Positions 7,509 through 14,300 of a stretch of 32,558 nt of DNA are shown piece by piece. This DNA comes from Thiopontia sp964344785 (GTDB lineage: Bacteria; Pseudomonadota; Gammaproteobacteria; GCF-002020875): positions 1 to 32,558 of the forward strand of contig CAYFOR010000021.1 of the NCBI GenBank assembly GCA_964344785.1. Reading direction: 5' to 3'. Under the pieces are notes generated by a model. That model did no database searches. It was not told the DNA's origin and saw only the letters and a program-made list of their open reading frames with translations. Each line of letters opens with the position of its first letter. The stretch's first letter is position 1. The position numbers and the translations under genes were made by a program.

Positions 7509-9205
7509 TGGGCCTCGATTTTCTTCGTGATGTAGTACTGCTGGGCGATCGAGATAATGTTATTGACAACCCAGTAGAGCACCAATCCGGCAGGGAAAAA
7601 GGCAAAAAAGATGGTAAAGATAATCGGCAGTATCATCATCACCTTCTGCTGAATCGGGTCAAGCGGAGCCGGATTCAGCTTCTGCTGAATCAACATCGAA
7701 ACACCCATTACCAGCGGCAGAATGTAATAAGGGTCCATCGCCGACAGATCCTGAATCCAGAGAACAAAGGGGGCTTGACGCATCTCAACACTCTCCAGCA
7801 GCACCCAGTAGAGTGCGATGAAGACCGGAATCTGGACCAGAATCGGAAGACAGCCACCCATTGGATTGACTTTCTCTTCCCGATAGATCTTCATCATCGC
7901 CTCATTCATCTTCTGGCGATCATCCCCATAACGCTCCTTTAAAGCCGTCAGGCGTGGAGTCAACTTCCTCATCTCGGCCATGGATCGATAGCTGGTTTCT
8001 GAAAGTTTATAGAAGACCAGCTTGATCAGGATGGTGAGGATGATGATTGAGAATCCCCAATTGCCAATCACATCATGGATCTCATTCAATATCCAGAAGA
8101 GTGGTTGTGCCAGGAAGGCCAGAAAGCCGTAATCGACGGTCAATTCCAGCCCTTCTGCAATCTTTTCCAGTCGCTCCTGGTCCTTCGGGCCTACGAAGAG
8201 CTGAATCGCCAGATTCCCACTGCTGCCTGGCGCCACTGTAACGGCAGGCAGTATTGTTCCGATTGCATATCGCCCCTGTGAAGGTTGATAGGTATAGAGT
8301 GTTGGTTTCTTCTCTTTTGGAGGCACTACTGCTCCCAGAAAGTAGTGTTGAATCATTGCCACCCACCCCTTTTCTGTCGAGAGCGTAAGTGGTGATTGTT
8401 CCATTTCATCAAAGTCGACCTTTTGGAACAGCTCTTCCTGGGTATAGGTCACACCTCCTGTGTAGGTATAGATGAAGGCATTCTCCGCTTCAGGCGCTTC
8501 ACCATTTCTCAATAGCTGCGCATAGACCCCCCCCTTCCACTCTTTCTCCCCACGATTTTCGACCTGATACTCAATATCAATCCGATAGCTATCACGATAA
8601 AAAATATAGTTTTTTGTTATCTCGATTGCACCATCAGGACTGCTCCAGGCCATCGGTACACGGATCTCGTTTTCTCCACTGGAAAGCTGGAAATCGGTGC
8701 GGGCGACTGTATATCGCTCCTGGTGTCCTGGGTATTGACTCTGCTTTGTATCTCGACCCCCCTTAATACCACTCTGTGCAACAAAGTAGAGTCTTCCCTC
8801 TTCTCCCATCAGGCGGAACGGTATCTCAGTCTGTTCTGAATCCTTACCATGTTTGATCAGATCGACCTGTTTAATATCTCCCCCACTACTATTGAGAACA
8901 ACGCTTAGCAGATCAGTCTCAACCCTGACCTCTTCACCCGCTACAATGGATTTTGCCTCCACTGTCTTCCCAACCATTGCTGTTTCAGGTACCGCTACTG
9001 CAGGATGCTGCCCACTATCCGGTTCAATTGCCATCGGGATCGTAGGTGCTGTTGCATTCTCTTCCATTGCCTGCCGCAAACCCAGTGATTCACTCTCATC
9101 AGCTGCCTGCTGCTTTCCTGCACCATGATCGAGCTGCCATGCATCCCACAGCAACAGGGTGATAAAAGAGAGTGCGATCACCAGGATCAGTCTTTGAGTA
9201 TCCAT
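7505..9205 (-). CDS. yidC: membrane protein insertase YidC
   Basis: YidC inserts and folds inner-membrane proteins, alone or with SecYEG. The 566-aa protein has an N-terminal anchor helix (5-22), a large periplasmic domain typical of Gram-negative YidC (to about 360), and a C-terminal five-helix core. The core includes the cytoplasmic coiled-coil hairpin region with EKVNPMGGCLP and the final helices ending in a short basic tail. The position of the hydrophilic-groove arginine of E. coli YidC is a lysine here (TILIKLVFYK), a substitution I believe is common outside enterics. It begins 15 bases after rnpA; no yidD lies between them. The ATG at 9205 has no obvious Shine-Dalgarno. Confidence 0.97.
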   Translation of the reverse strand: MDTQRLILVIALSFITLLLWDAWQLDHGAGKQQAADESESLGLRQAMEENATAPTIPMAIEPDSGQHPAVAVPETAMVGKTVEAKSIVAGEEVRVETDLLSVVLNSSGGDIKQVDLIKHGKDSEQTEIPFRLMGEEGRLYFVAQSGIKGGRDTKQSQYPGHQERYTVARTDFQLSSGENEIRVPMAWSSPDGAIEITKNYIFYRDSYRIDIEYQVENRGEKEWKGGVYAQLLRNGEAPEAENAFIYTYTGGVTYTQEELFQKVDFDEMEQSPLTLSTEKGWVAMIQHYFLGAVVPPKEKKPTLYTYQPSQGRYAIGTILPAVTVAPGSSGNLAIQLFVGPKDQERLEKIAEGLELTVDYGFLAFLAQPLFWILNEIHDVIGNWGFSIIILTILIKLVFYKLSETSYRSMAEMRKLTPRLTALKERYGDDRQKMNEAMMKIYREEKVNPMGGCLPILVQIPVFIALYWVLLESVEMRQAPFVLWIQDLSAMDPYYILPLVMGVSMLIQQKLNPAPLDPIQQKVMMILPIIFTIFFAFFPAGLVLYWVVNNIISIAQQYYITKKIEAH

Positions 9206-9220
9206 AACAATAATTATTAG

Positions 9221-9586
9221 TTAATTATGATTAAAGCGCGCTATTTTAGCGAAAAGCCGATCCAGTTTTCGATGGATTTGAGCTTTATCAAGACCGGTTA
9301 CTCCGGACCTGCAAAGCAGAACCAGATCGATCGCTGGAAGTGAATACTGGCAATTACGAAACTGTTCTCTGGCGATTCGTTTGACTCGGTTGCGATCAAC
9401 TGCATGCTTAAGCTGTTTTTTTGCTATAGCCAACCCCATTCTGGGGAATCCATGCGAATTTATCGCTGCCAGTATCATAAAGGCATCATTGCCCACCTTA
9501 TACTCTTTCTGCTGAAATACACGGCTGTATTCGTCAGATGTCAGCAGACGTAGCGATCTGGTAAACCGGTATTTCACCGTTAGCAA
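9221..9586 (-). CDS. rnpA: ribonuclease P protein component
   Basis: RnpA is the small basic protein subunit of RNase P, which trims the 5' leader of precursor tRNA. The family signature is clear at residues 62-77 (AVDRNRVKRIAREQFR), along with the LRLL motif near the start. The start is uncertain: the longest frame begins with TTG at 9586 (121 aa), whereas GTG at 9577 (VKYRFTRSLRLL...) aligns better with the N-terminus of E. coli RnpA and gives 118 aa. Neither has a strong Shine-Dalgarno. It lies downstream of rpmH, separated by a strong terminator-like hairpin and a second hairpin, and 15 bases upstream of yidC. Confidence 0.95.
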   Translation of the reverse strand: MLTVKYRFTRSLRLLTSDEYSRVFQQKEYKVGNDAFMILAAINSHGFPRMGLAIAKKQLKHAVDRNRVKRIAREQFRNCQYSLPAIDLVLLCRSGVTGLDKAQIHRKLDRLFAKIARFNHN

Positions 9587-9601
9587 TATTTGCTGGATCT
9601 A

Positions 9602-9622
9602 GGCCATTTCTGAAAAATGGCC
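9602..9622 (-). promoter_or_regulatory. hairpin in the rnpA leader
   Basis: A perfect 8-bp inverted repeat (GGCCATTT, 5-base loop, AAATGGCC) sits 16 bases upstream of the TTG start of rnpA. It lies between the rpmH terminator and rnpA, with no T-run directly after it in the direction of transcription. It may shield the 5' end of the rnpA message or influence its translation; its role is inferred only from position. Confidence 0.4.
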
Positions 9623-9633
9623 CATCTACAAAT

Positions 9634-9661
9634 AAAAAAGAGGTGCCCATCGCACCTCTTT
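9634..9661 (-). terminator. intrinsic terminator/attenuator after rpmH
   Basis: A perfect 10-bp stem (AAAGAGGTGC, 5-base loop, GCACCTCTTT at 9637-9661) is followed on the minus strand by a T-rich tail. It lies 28 bases past the rpmH stop and before rnpA, so it would cut most transcription after rpmH. That would give much more L34 than RnpA, as described for this operon in other bacteria. Confidence 0.8.
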
Positions 9662-9689
9662 CTAAGTACTGTTGATATTTCTGAATCGA

Positions 9690-9824
9690 CTATGCAGAGA
9701 GACGTACACGCCCCTTCGCCCTGCGAGCATTCAGAATCTTACGACCAGAACGAGTCTTCATTCTTGCACGGAATCCATGGGTGCGCTTACGCTTCAATAC
9801 ACTTGGTTGAAATGTTCGTTTCAT
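9690..9824 (-). CDS. rpmH: 50S ribosomal protein L34
   Basis: A 44-codon gene encodes the very basic ribosomal protein L34 of the large subunit: MKRTFQPSVLKRKRTHGF, then RARMKTRSGRKILNARRAKG, ending RVRLSA. It matches the family along its full length, with V for K in the last block compared with E. coli as I remember it. The ATG at 9824 is preceded by an AAGGTG-like Shine-Dalgarno, and the stop is TAG at 9690. It begins the minus-strand run that leads away from the origin region. Confidence 0.97.
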   Translation of the reverse strand: MKRTFQPSVLKRKRTHGFRARMKTRSGRKILNARRAKGRVRLSA

Positions 9825-10021
9825 CTCTATTCACCTTCAAAACGATTACATACTGTTCATCATCGCCTTGAGCAGTCCCAGGCATTGACACACAAACAAG
9901 ACGGGGCATTCTACTACTGAATATCATAATGATCAACGGCATTTTTCATATTCAAGCCTTATGATTGGACACATGTCATCAACAAATTCATTTCGTACGA
10001 CGTACTACCATTAATCCGCAG

Positions 10022-10039
10022 ATCAGATTTCTATCTGAT
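10022..10039. repeat. inverted repeat beside the dnaA promoter
   Basis: The perfect 7-bp palindrome ATCAGAT-TTCT-ATCTGAT ends 6 bases before the DnaA box at 10045. It could be an operator or part of the origin architecture. No protein that binds it can be named from the sequence. Confidence 0.5.
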
Positions 10040-10044
10040 TTGAC

Positions 10045-10053
10045 TGTGGATAA
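10045..10053 (-). promoter_or_regulatory. DnaA box upstream of dnaA
   Basis: TGTGGATAA on the plus strand is the exact complement of the consensus DnaA box TTATCCACA. It overlaps the -35 element of the candidate dnaA promoter, so bound DnaA-ATP could repress its own gene. This autoregulation is well known for dnaA in E. coli. Confidence 0.75.
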
Positions 10054-10075
10054 CTCTTCAATCTAACGCTACAAT
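10047..10075 (+). promoter_or_regulatory. candidate dnaA promoter
   Basis: TGGATA (10047-10052, four of six matches to TTGACA) and TACAAT (10070-10075, five of six to TATAAT) are spaced by 17 bases. Transcription would start near 10082 and give a leader of about 190 bases. The -35 lies within the DnaA box. A stronger -35-like TTGACT at 10040-10045 is too far away (24 bases). Confidence 0.4.
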
Positions 10076-10273
10076 GCTGTCCAAACAACAGGGATGTGAC
10101 ACAGTATCTACTCTTCCGATTTCTGTTTTTCTGAGGCAAAGATTGCGAACCATCACCGTGTAAGTATGTTCACTACACGTTTTTGTGCATCTGACTAATC
10201 TGACCACTTTTAAGCAATGAGTAGATTATGGGTGTCTGACAAACCCGATAACGCATTGTGAAGGAGGTCACCA

Positions 10274-11569
10274 TTGAGCGCTGTCTGGAGTCACTGTCGT
10301 AGGCTTCTGAGCAAGGAGCTTACTGATCAGGATTTTCATGCTTGGATCAACCCGCTCCATGCTGAAGAACATCGTGGAACTATTGAGATTTTTGCTCCAA
10401 ATGCCTTTATACAAGATTATGTAGAACAAAATTTTCTATCTACTATTCAAAGGCTTATATCAGATACTGGTAACGGTATACATACAGTCTCTCTATTGGT
10501 TGGCCCTGCTTCAACAATTAAGGAACAGCCAAACGAACCTAGGCACTTTGAGAACAATCTCAATCCGTTTCTCACTTTTGAAAGTTTTGTTGAAGGAAAA
10601 ACGACTCAGCTTGCACATGCGGCATCAAGGCAGGTCGCTGAGAACCCAGGCGGAGGGTACAACCCACTCTTCATCCATGGGTCGACTGGTCTTGGTAAGA
10701 CCCATCTGATGCATGCCATTGGAAACCATCATCTGAAAGAGGACCCATCCAGCCGTATTCTCTATATCCGTTCACAAAATTTTGTGAACGACATGGTTAG
10801 CGCACTGCGTCATCATACCATCGATCAGTTCAAACAGTATTTTCATGGCCTGGATGTACTGCTGATTGATGATATCCAGTTCTTTGCCGGAAAAAATTCA
10901 TCTCAAGAAGAGTTTTTCAATACCTATAATGCACTTCTCGAGGGCAACAAGCAGATTGTTCTGACCAGTGACAAATACCCCAAGGAGATTGAGAATCTTG
11001 AAGATCGTCTTAAATCACGTTTTGGTGCAGGTTTGACCGTAGCTGTCGAACCCCCAGAGTTCGAGACCAGGGTTGCAATTCTAATGAAGAAGGCAGAAGC
11101 GCTTTCCCTGGATCTACCTCAGGAGGCTGCATTTGAAATTGCAAAGTTGGTCAAATCAAACGTACGTGAATTGGAAGGTGCACTCAACAATGTCCGTGCA
11201 AACACTCAACTCACCGGAGAATCAATCACTCTGGAGAGTACCCGAAATGCGCTTCGTGACCTGATTGCTGTCCACGACCGCCTGATCTCAATCGATAACA
11301 TTCAAAAGGTGATCTCAGATTACTATAAGGTCTCTCTTTCCGATCTCCTCTCCAAGAGTAGGTCACGATCCATTGCACGTCCACGCCAAATTGCAATGGC
11401 CTTGGCCAAGGAATTGACTGAAAAGAGTCTACCAGAAATCGGAAAGGCCTTTGGTGGTCGCGACCACACAACGGTTATCCATGCCTGTAGAAAAATTTCT
11501 GAACTCAGAGTAGAGGATTCACGAACAAACGATGATTACAAAACATTATTGCGGCTGCTTAGCGCGTAA
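10274..11569 (+). CDS. dnaA: chromosomal replication initiator DnaA
   Basis: DnaA binds DnaA boxes and melts the origin. The 431-aa protein has domain I (about 1-80), a very short linker domain II (80-97), AAA+ domain III with Walker A GSTGLGKTHL (136-145), Walker B VLLIDDIQF (195-203) and the arginine-finger segment SRFGAGL (248-254), and domain IV with the DNA-binding signature GGRDHTTVIHACRKI (394-408). It is shorter than the 467-aa E. coli protein mainly through the linker. The start is TTG at 10274, supported by a very strong AAGGAGGT (10261-10268) five bases upstream. A weak start codon with a strong ribosome site suggests tuned expression. dnaN and recF follow in the same direction. 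Confidence 0.98.
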   Translation: MSAVWSHCRRLLSKELTDQDFHAWINPLHAEEHRGTIEIFAPNAFIQDYVEQNFLSTIQRLISDTGNGIHTVSLLVGPASTIKEQPNEPRHFENNLNPFLTFESFVEGKTTQLAHAASRQVAENPGGGYNPLFIHGSTGLGKTHLMHAIGNHHLKEDPSSRILYIRSQNFVNDMVSALRHHTIDQFKQYFHGLDVLLIDDIQFFAGKNSSQEEFFNTYNALLEGNKQIVLTSDKYPKEIENLEDRLKSRFGAGLTVAVEPPEFETRVAILMKKAEALSLDLPQEAAFEIAKLVKSNVRELEGALNNVRANTQLTGESITLESTRNALRDLIAVHDRLISIDNIQKVISDYYKVSLSDLLSKSRSRSIARPRQIAMALAKELTEKSLPEIGKAFGGRDHTTVIHACRKISELRVEDSRTNDDYKTLLRLLSA

Positions 11570-11596
11570 CTCTGTTGGATACGACATTCAAGATCC

Positions 11597-11605
11597 TGTG
11601 GATAA
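11597..11605 (-). promoter_or_regulatory. DnaA box 1, dnaA-dnaN gap
   Basis: TGTGGATAA, an exact consensus DnaA box on the minus strand, lies 28 bases after the dnaA stop codon. Confidence 0.75.
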
Positions 11606-11642
11606 CTATTGTACTTTTCATCATGGTGATCCTCAAAAATAT

Positions 11643-11651
11643 TTATCCACA
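11643..11651 (+). promoter_or_regulatory. DnaA box 2, dnaA-dnaN gap
   Basis: TTATCCACA, an exact consensus DnaA box on the plus strand, faces box 1. It is immediately followed by the AT-rich repeats. Confidence 0.75.
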
Positions 11652-11674
11652 AGATGAATACAATTTTGTCTCAC

Positions 11675-11714
11675 CTTTTGATACATATTGATAATTTTAA
11701 TAACTTTTTGATAA
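11675..11714 (+). repeat. 10-bp phased AT-rich repeats, possible unwinding element
   Basis: Four imperfect 10-bp units read CTTTTGATAC, ATATTGATAA, TTTTAATAAC, TTTTTGATAA. The core TTGATA recurs at 11678, 11688 and 11708, so copies fall on the same face of the helix. Tandem AT-rich repeats beside DnaA boxes are the usual form of an origin's DNA-unwinding element. Confidence 0.5.
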
Positions 11715-11731
11715 ATATAATATATATTCTG

Positions 11732-11740
11732 TTATCAACA
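11732..11740 (+). promoter_or_regulatory. near-consensus DnaA box 3
   Basis: TTATCAACA differs from the DnaA box consensus at one position. It lies on the far side of the AT-rich repeats from boxes 1 and 2. Confidence 0.45.
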
Positions 11741-11817
11741 GGCAGATCGCTAGCATATAACTACAACTATATTTTATATATACTAATTATTATTTATTGC
11801 ATAAGAGGAGTTTTGAG

Positions 11818-12930
11818 ATGTACTTTTCAATATCACGTGATCAACTGCTACAACCACTTCATTCGATCAGTGGCGCAGTTGAAAAAAGACAAACCCTCGC
11901 AATTCTCTCCCACATCTATATCGACGTATCAGACAGCAATAGACTTACCTTAATCGGTACGGATTTGGAGGTTGAAGTCAAAGTCACGACTGACCTTGAC
12001 AGTGATGTCGAAGCCGGCACAACAACAATACCAGCCCGCAAATTTTTTGATCTTTGTAAGGCTTTACCTGAAGAGTCAAATATCTCTGTAAAAGTTGAAG
12101 ATAATCGTTGTCTGGTTCGTTCTGGAAAAAGTAGATTTACACTGTCAACACTCTCTGCCGATGAGTACCCAAGTGTTGAAGATATCGATCCCAAGGTTAC
12201 TATTAATGAACTTTCACAATCTGTATTGAAACGACTTTTGCAAAAGACCCATTTTGCAATGGCTCAACAGGATGTGCGTTACTATTTGAATGGTCTGCTT
12301 CTTGAAATCGAGGAGTCTGAGCTTCGTTTAGTTGCAACCGATGGTCACCGTCTCTCTTTTGCACAACGAAATATGAATGATAACTATGGTAGTAAACAAC
12401 AAGTTATCATCCCCCGTAAAGCCGTTCAGGAAATTTTACGGCTTTTGAGTGATAGTGATGACCCTTTATCAATCGTGATAGGGGCTAATCATATTCAGTT
12501 CTCTCTCGGTAGTTTGACGTTGATCTCAAAATTGATTGATGGTCGATATCCGGATTATGATCGTGTCATCCCAAGAGAGGGTGATCGAACCCTAGTTACT
12601 GACAAAAATGCGCTGAAAAGTGCAATCAGCCGCGTATCTATCCTCTCAAACGAAAAATATCGCGGAATACGAATGTTAATGAATGATCAGGTTGTTGCCA
12701 TCCATGCTAACAATCCTGACCAGGAAGAGGCAGAGGAGGAGCTCCAAGTCAGTTATAACGGTGAGGCCATGGAAATTGGCTTCAATTCTGCCTATATGTT
12801 TGATGCGCTTTCGGTTGTTGATAGTGATGATGTCACGATCTATTTCATTGATGAGAACAGTAGTAGTTTGATTCACATTGAAGAGGGTGAGAGTAATTTC
12901 AAATTTGTAGTAATGCCTATGAGACTCTAA
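11818..12930 (+). CDS. dnaN: DNA polymerase III sliding clamp (beta subunit)
   Basis: DnaN forms the ring-shaped dimer that holds DNA polymerase III on DNA. The predicted 370-aa protein has the usual length (366 in E. coli) and three-domain layout, beginning MYFSISRDQLLQPL and ending FKFVVMPMRL, the typical clamp C-terminus. The frame stays open to a TTG at 11797, but ATG at 11818 is preferred because GAGGAG (11805-11810) lies 7 bases before it and the family normally begins here. It follows dnaA after the candidate origin, and a 112-base AT-rich gap separates it from recF. Confidence 0.97.
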   Translation: MYFSISRDQLLQPLHSISGAVEKRQTLAILSHIYIDVSDSNRLTLIGTDLEVEVKVTTDLDSDVEAGTTTIPARKFFDLCKALPEESNISVKVEDNRCLVRSGKSRFTLSTLSADEYPSVEDIDPKVTINELSQSVLKRLLQKTHFAMAQQDVRYYLNGLLLEIEESELRLVATDGHRLSFAQRNMNDNYGSKQQVIIPRKAVQEILRLLSDSDDPLSIVIGANHIQFSLGSLTLISKLIDGRYPDYDRVIPREGDRTLVTDKNALKSAISRVSILSNEKYRGIRMLMNDQVVAIHANNPDQEEAEEELQVSYNGEAMEIGFNSAYMFDALSVVDSDDVTIYFIDENSSSLIHIEEGESNFKFVVMPMRL

Positions 12931-12971
12931 TCCAGCTAATGTCAATAATGATGGTTCTTTTAATGAATAAG

Positions 12972-13018
12972 ACATATATCTAATAAATATAATAAGTTAC
13001 CAAACATATATCTGATAA
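12972..13018 (+). repeat. direct repeat pair between dnaN and recF
   Basis: ACATATATCTAATAA (12972-12986) and ACATATATCTGATAA (13004-13018) are identical at 14 of 15 positions. They are spaced 32 bases start to start, about three helical turns. They lie in the AT-rich gap just upstream of recF and could be a protein-binding pair or promoter elements of recF. No function is assigned. Confidence 0.5.
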
Positions 13019-13042
13019 TTAATTGTTTATTTACAAGTTTTC

Positions 13043-14137
13043 GTGCCAATCGACGAAATTCATATCCAACATTGCCGCATTCTTTCTGATGTCAGTTTAG
13101 ATCCTGTACGTGGCTTTAATCTGATCGTAGGTCAGAATGGCAGTGGCAAAAGTAGTATTCTCGAAGCAATCTCCATTTTATGCACAGGACGTTCATTCAG
13201 AAGTAATCAGATCGCTTCTATTATCCAGTATGGATGTGAATCAATGCGTGTTGTTGCTTGGGTAACAAACCAATCTGGAAATAAAATCACTGTTGGAATG
13301 GATCGCGGTCATGCCCATCACCATCTCCATATAGATCGGATACCCGCAAGTCGTCTTTCGCAATTCGCAGAGCAGTTGCCATTGCAATCAATTACTCCTG
13401 GTTCAATCTCTCTAGTTATCGGTTCTCCTTCAGTACGTAGATCTTTTTTGGATTGGGGATTGTTCCACGTGGAACCATCATATTCTCAATTAACTCGTAC
13501 ATATAGATCGATTTTAAAGCAAAGAAATGCACTGATACGCGCTAACAGAGACGTAGATCAAGAGCTGAAGTATTGGGACGATCAGATAGTTGATGCTGGC
13601 GAACAGATTACTCATCGTCGAATTGAGTATATGCAATCGTTGATTGATATTTTCAATACTGAGATTGCAACACAGATCCGTGAAATCATTCCATTGAATA
13701 TCACAATCAGCTATCAAAAGGGATGGAAACTTGGAATGAATCTATCTGAAGCGATCCGCGATACATCAGATCGTGAAAGGAGGGTAGGACATACAGTTGT
13801 GGGGCCACATGAAGCTGATTTTAAAATCCAGGCATCAGGAAAGAGTGCAAAGGATTCACTATCCAGAGGCGAGTCTAAACTTTTGTCTGTTGCATTTTAT
13901 CTAGCACAGCTTAAGCATTTACAAAATGAACTTAATAAAGAGACTGTACTGCTGATTGATGATTTATTTTCAGAATTGGATGAAACACATTCTGGCTCTA
14001 TCCAACGTTACCTTCTAGATAATCAAAGTCAGATATTTATTACATCTGTCACTACAAATCATCCTTTTTTTGAACAATGTCCACATAGAATGTTTCACGT
14101 GGAACAAGGGACAATCGTCAGCGTGGTGGATCGGTAG
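13043..14137 (+). CDS. recF: DNA repair/replication protein RecF
   Basis: RecF is an SMC-like ATPase that acts with RecO and RecR to load RecA at single-strand gaps and stalled forks. The 364-aa protein has Walker A GQNGSGKSS (30-38), the ABC-like signature LSRGESK (273-279) and Walker B VLLIDDLFSELD (302-313), all expected for RecF. The length is close to the E. coli protein (357 aa). The start is GTG at 13043, with no clear Shine-Dalgarno; no other start lies just upstream in frame. Codon use is AT-rich like dnaN. Two parS-like palindromes lie inside the gene, each encoding an FHVE segment. Confidence 0.96.
   Translation: MPIDEIHIQHCRILSDVSLDPVRGFNLIVGQNGSGKSSILEAISILCTGRSFRSNQIASIIQYGCESMRVVAWVTNQSGNKITVGMDRGHAHHHLHIDRIPASRLSQFAEQLPLQSITPGSISLVIGSPSVRRSFLDWGLFHVEPSYSQLTRTYRSILKQRNALIRANRDVDQELKYWDDQIVDAGEQITHRRIEYMQSLIDIFNTEIATQIREIIPLNITISYQKGWKLGMNLSEAIRDTSDRERRVGHTVVGPHEADFKIQASGKSAKDSLSRGESKLLSVAFYLAQLKHLQNELNKETVLLIDDLFSELDETHSGSIQRYLLDNQSQIFITSVTTNHPFFEQCPHRMFHVEQGTIVSVVDR
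13461..13476. promoter_or_regulatory. parS-like ParB binding site 1
   Basis: TGTTCCACGTGGAACC matches 15 of 16 bases of the perfect palindrome TGTTCCACGTGGAACA, the chromosomal parS form known from Pseudomonas and relatives. It lies inside recF (residues 140-145, LFHVEP), about 1.9 kb from the candidate origin. parAB themselves are not in this window. Confidence 0.75.
14091..14106. promoter_or_regulatory. parS-like ParB binding site 2
   Basis: TGTTTCACGTGGAACA has as its complement TGTTCCACGTGAAACA, which fits the widely conserved parS consensus TGTTNCACGTGAAACA exactly. It lies near the 3' end of recF (residues 350-355, MFHVEQ), 630 bases from site 1. Confidence 0.8.
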
Positions 14138-14300
14138 GGTATAAAAAATTGCTGGAATATCATGATGATATTAGCCAATATCATAACCACGAGTTTTGAA
14201 ATATGGTATCATGAGGTGTTTGATGAGATTATCGTTGCAACGAGCATGAATAGTGGAAGTGCTTGTATTGCAATTGGCTGAGCATGATGTGGAATCGACT

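Larger units (their letters stand above)
9825..10273. other. rpmH-dnaA divergent intergenic region
   Basis: These 449 bases hold no gene. They separate the divergent rpmH and dnaA genes, the place of oriC in Pseudomonas. Only one exact DnaA box was found (10045-10053), next to a perfect inverted repeat (10022-10039) and a probable dnaA promoter (10047-10075). The rpmH promoter must lie on the minus strand within 9840-9960, but I could not settle on a convincing -35/-10 pair. Confidence 0.7.
11570..11817. other. candidate oriC between dnaA and dnaN
   Basis: This 248-base gap is strikingly AT-rich, especially 11660-11800, and has two exact DnaA boxes (11597-11605 and 11643-11651) plus a one-mismatch box (11732-11740). 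Between them lie 10-bp phased TTGATA-type repeats (11675-11714), which could be the unwinding element. The box count here exceeds that of the rpmH-dnaA gap. Known origins lie on either side of dnaA, or on both, depending on the lineage. The same stretch must also hold the dnaN promoter. Confidence 0.55.

Noticed and set aside
9617..9920. Overlapping plus-strand frames of 82-84 codons
   Set aside because: They run antisense through the rpmH terminator and rpmH itself, which is an exact L34 match.
14253..14300. Upstream GTG start for gyrB
   Set aside because: The added residues do not resemble GyrB, and the ATG at 14301 gives the canonical N-terminus and the E. coli length of 804 aa.
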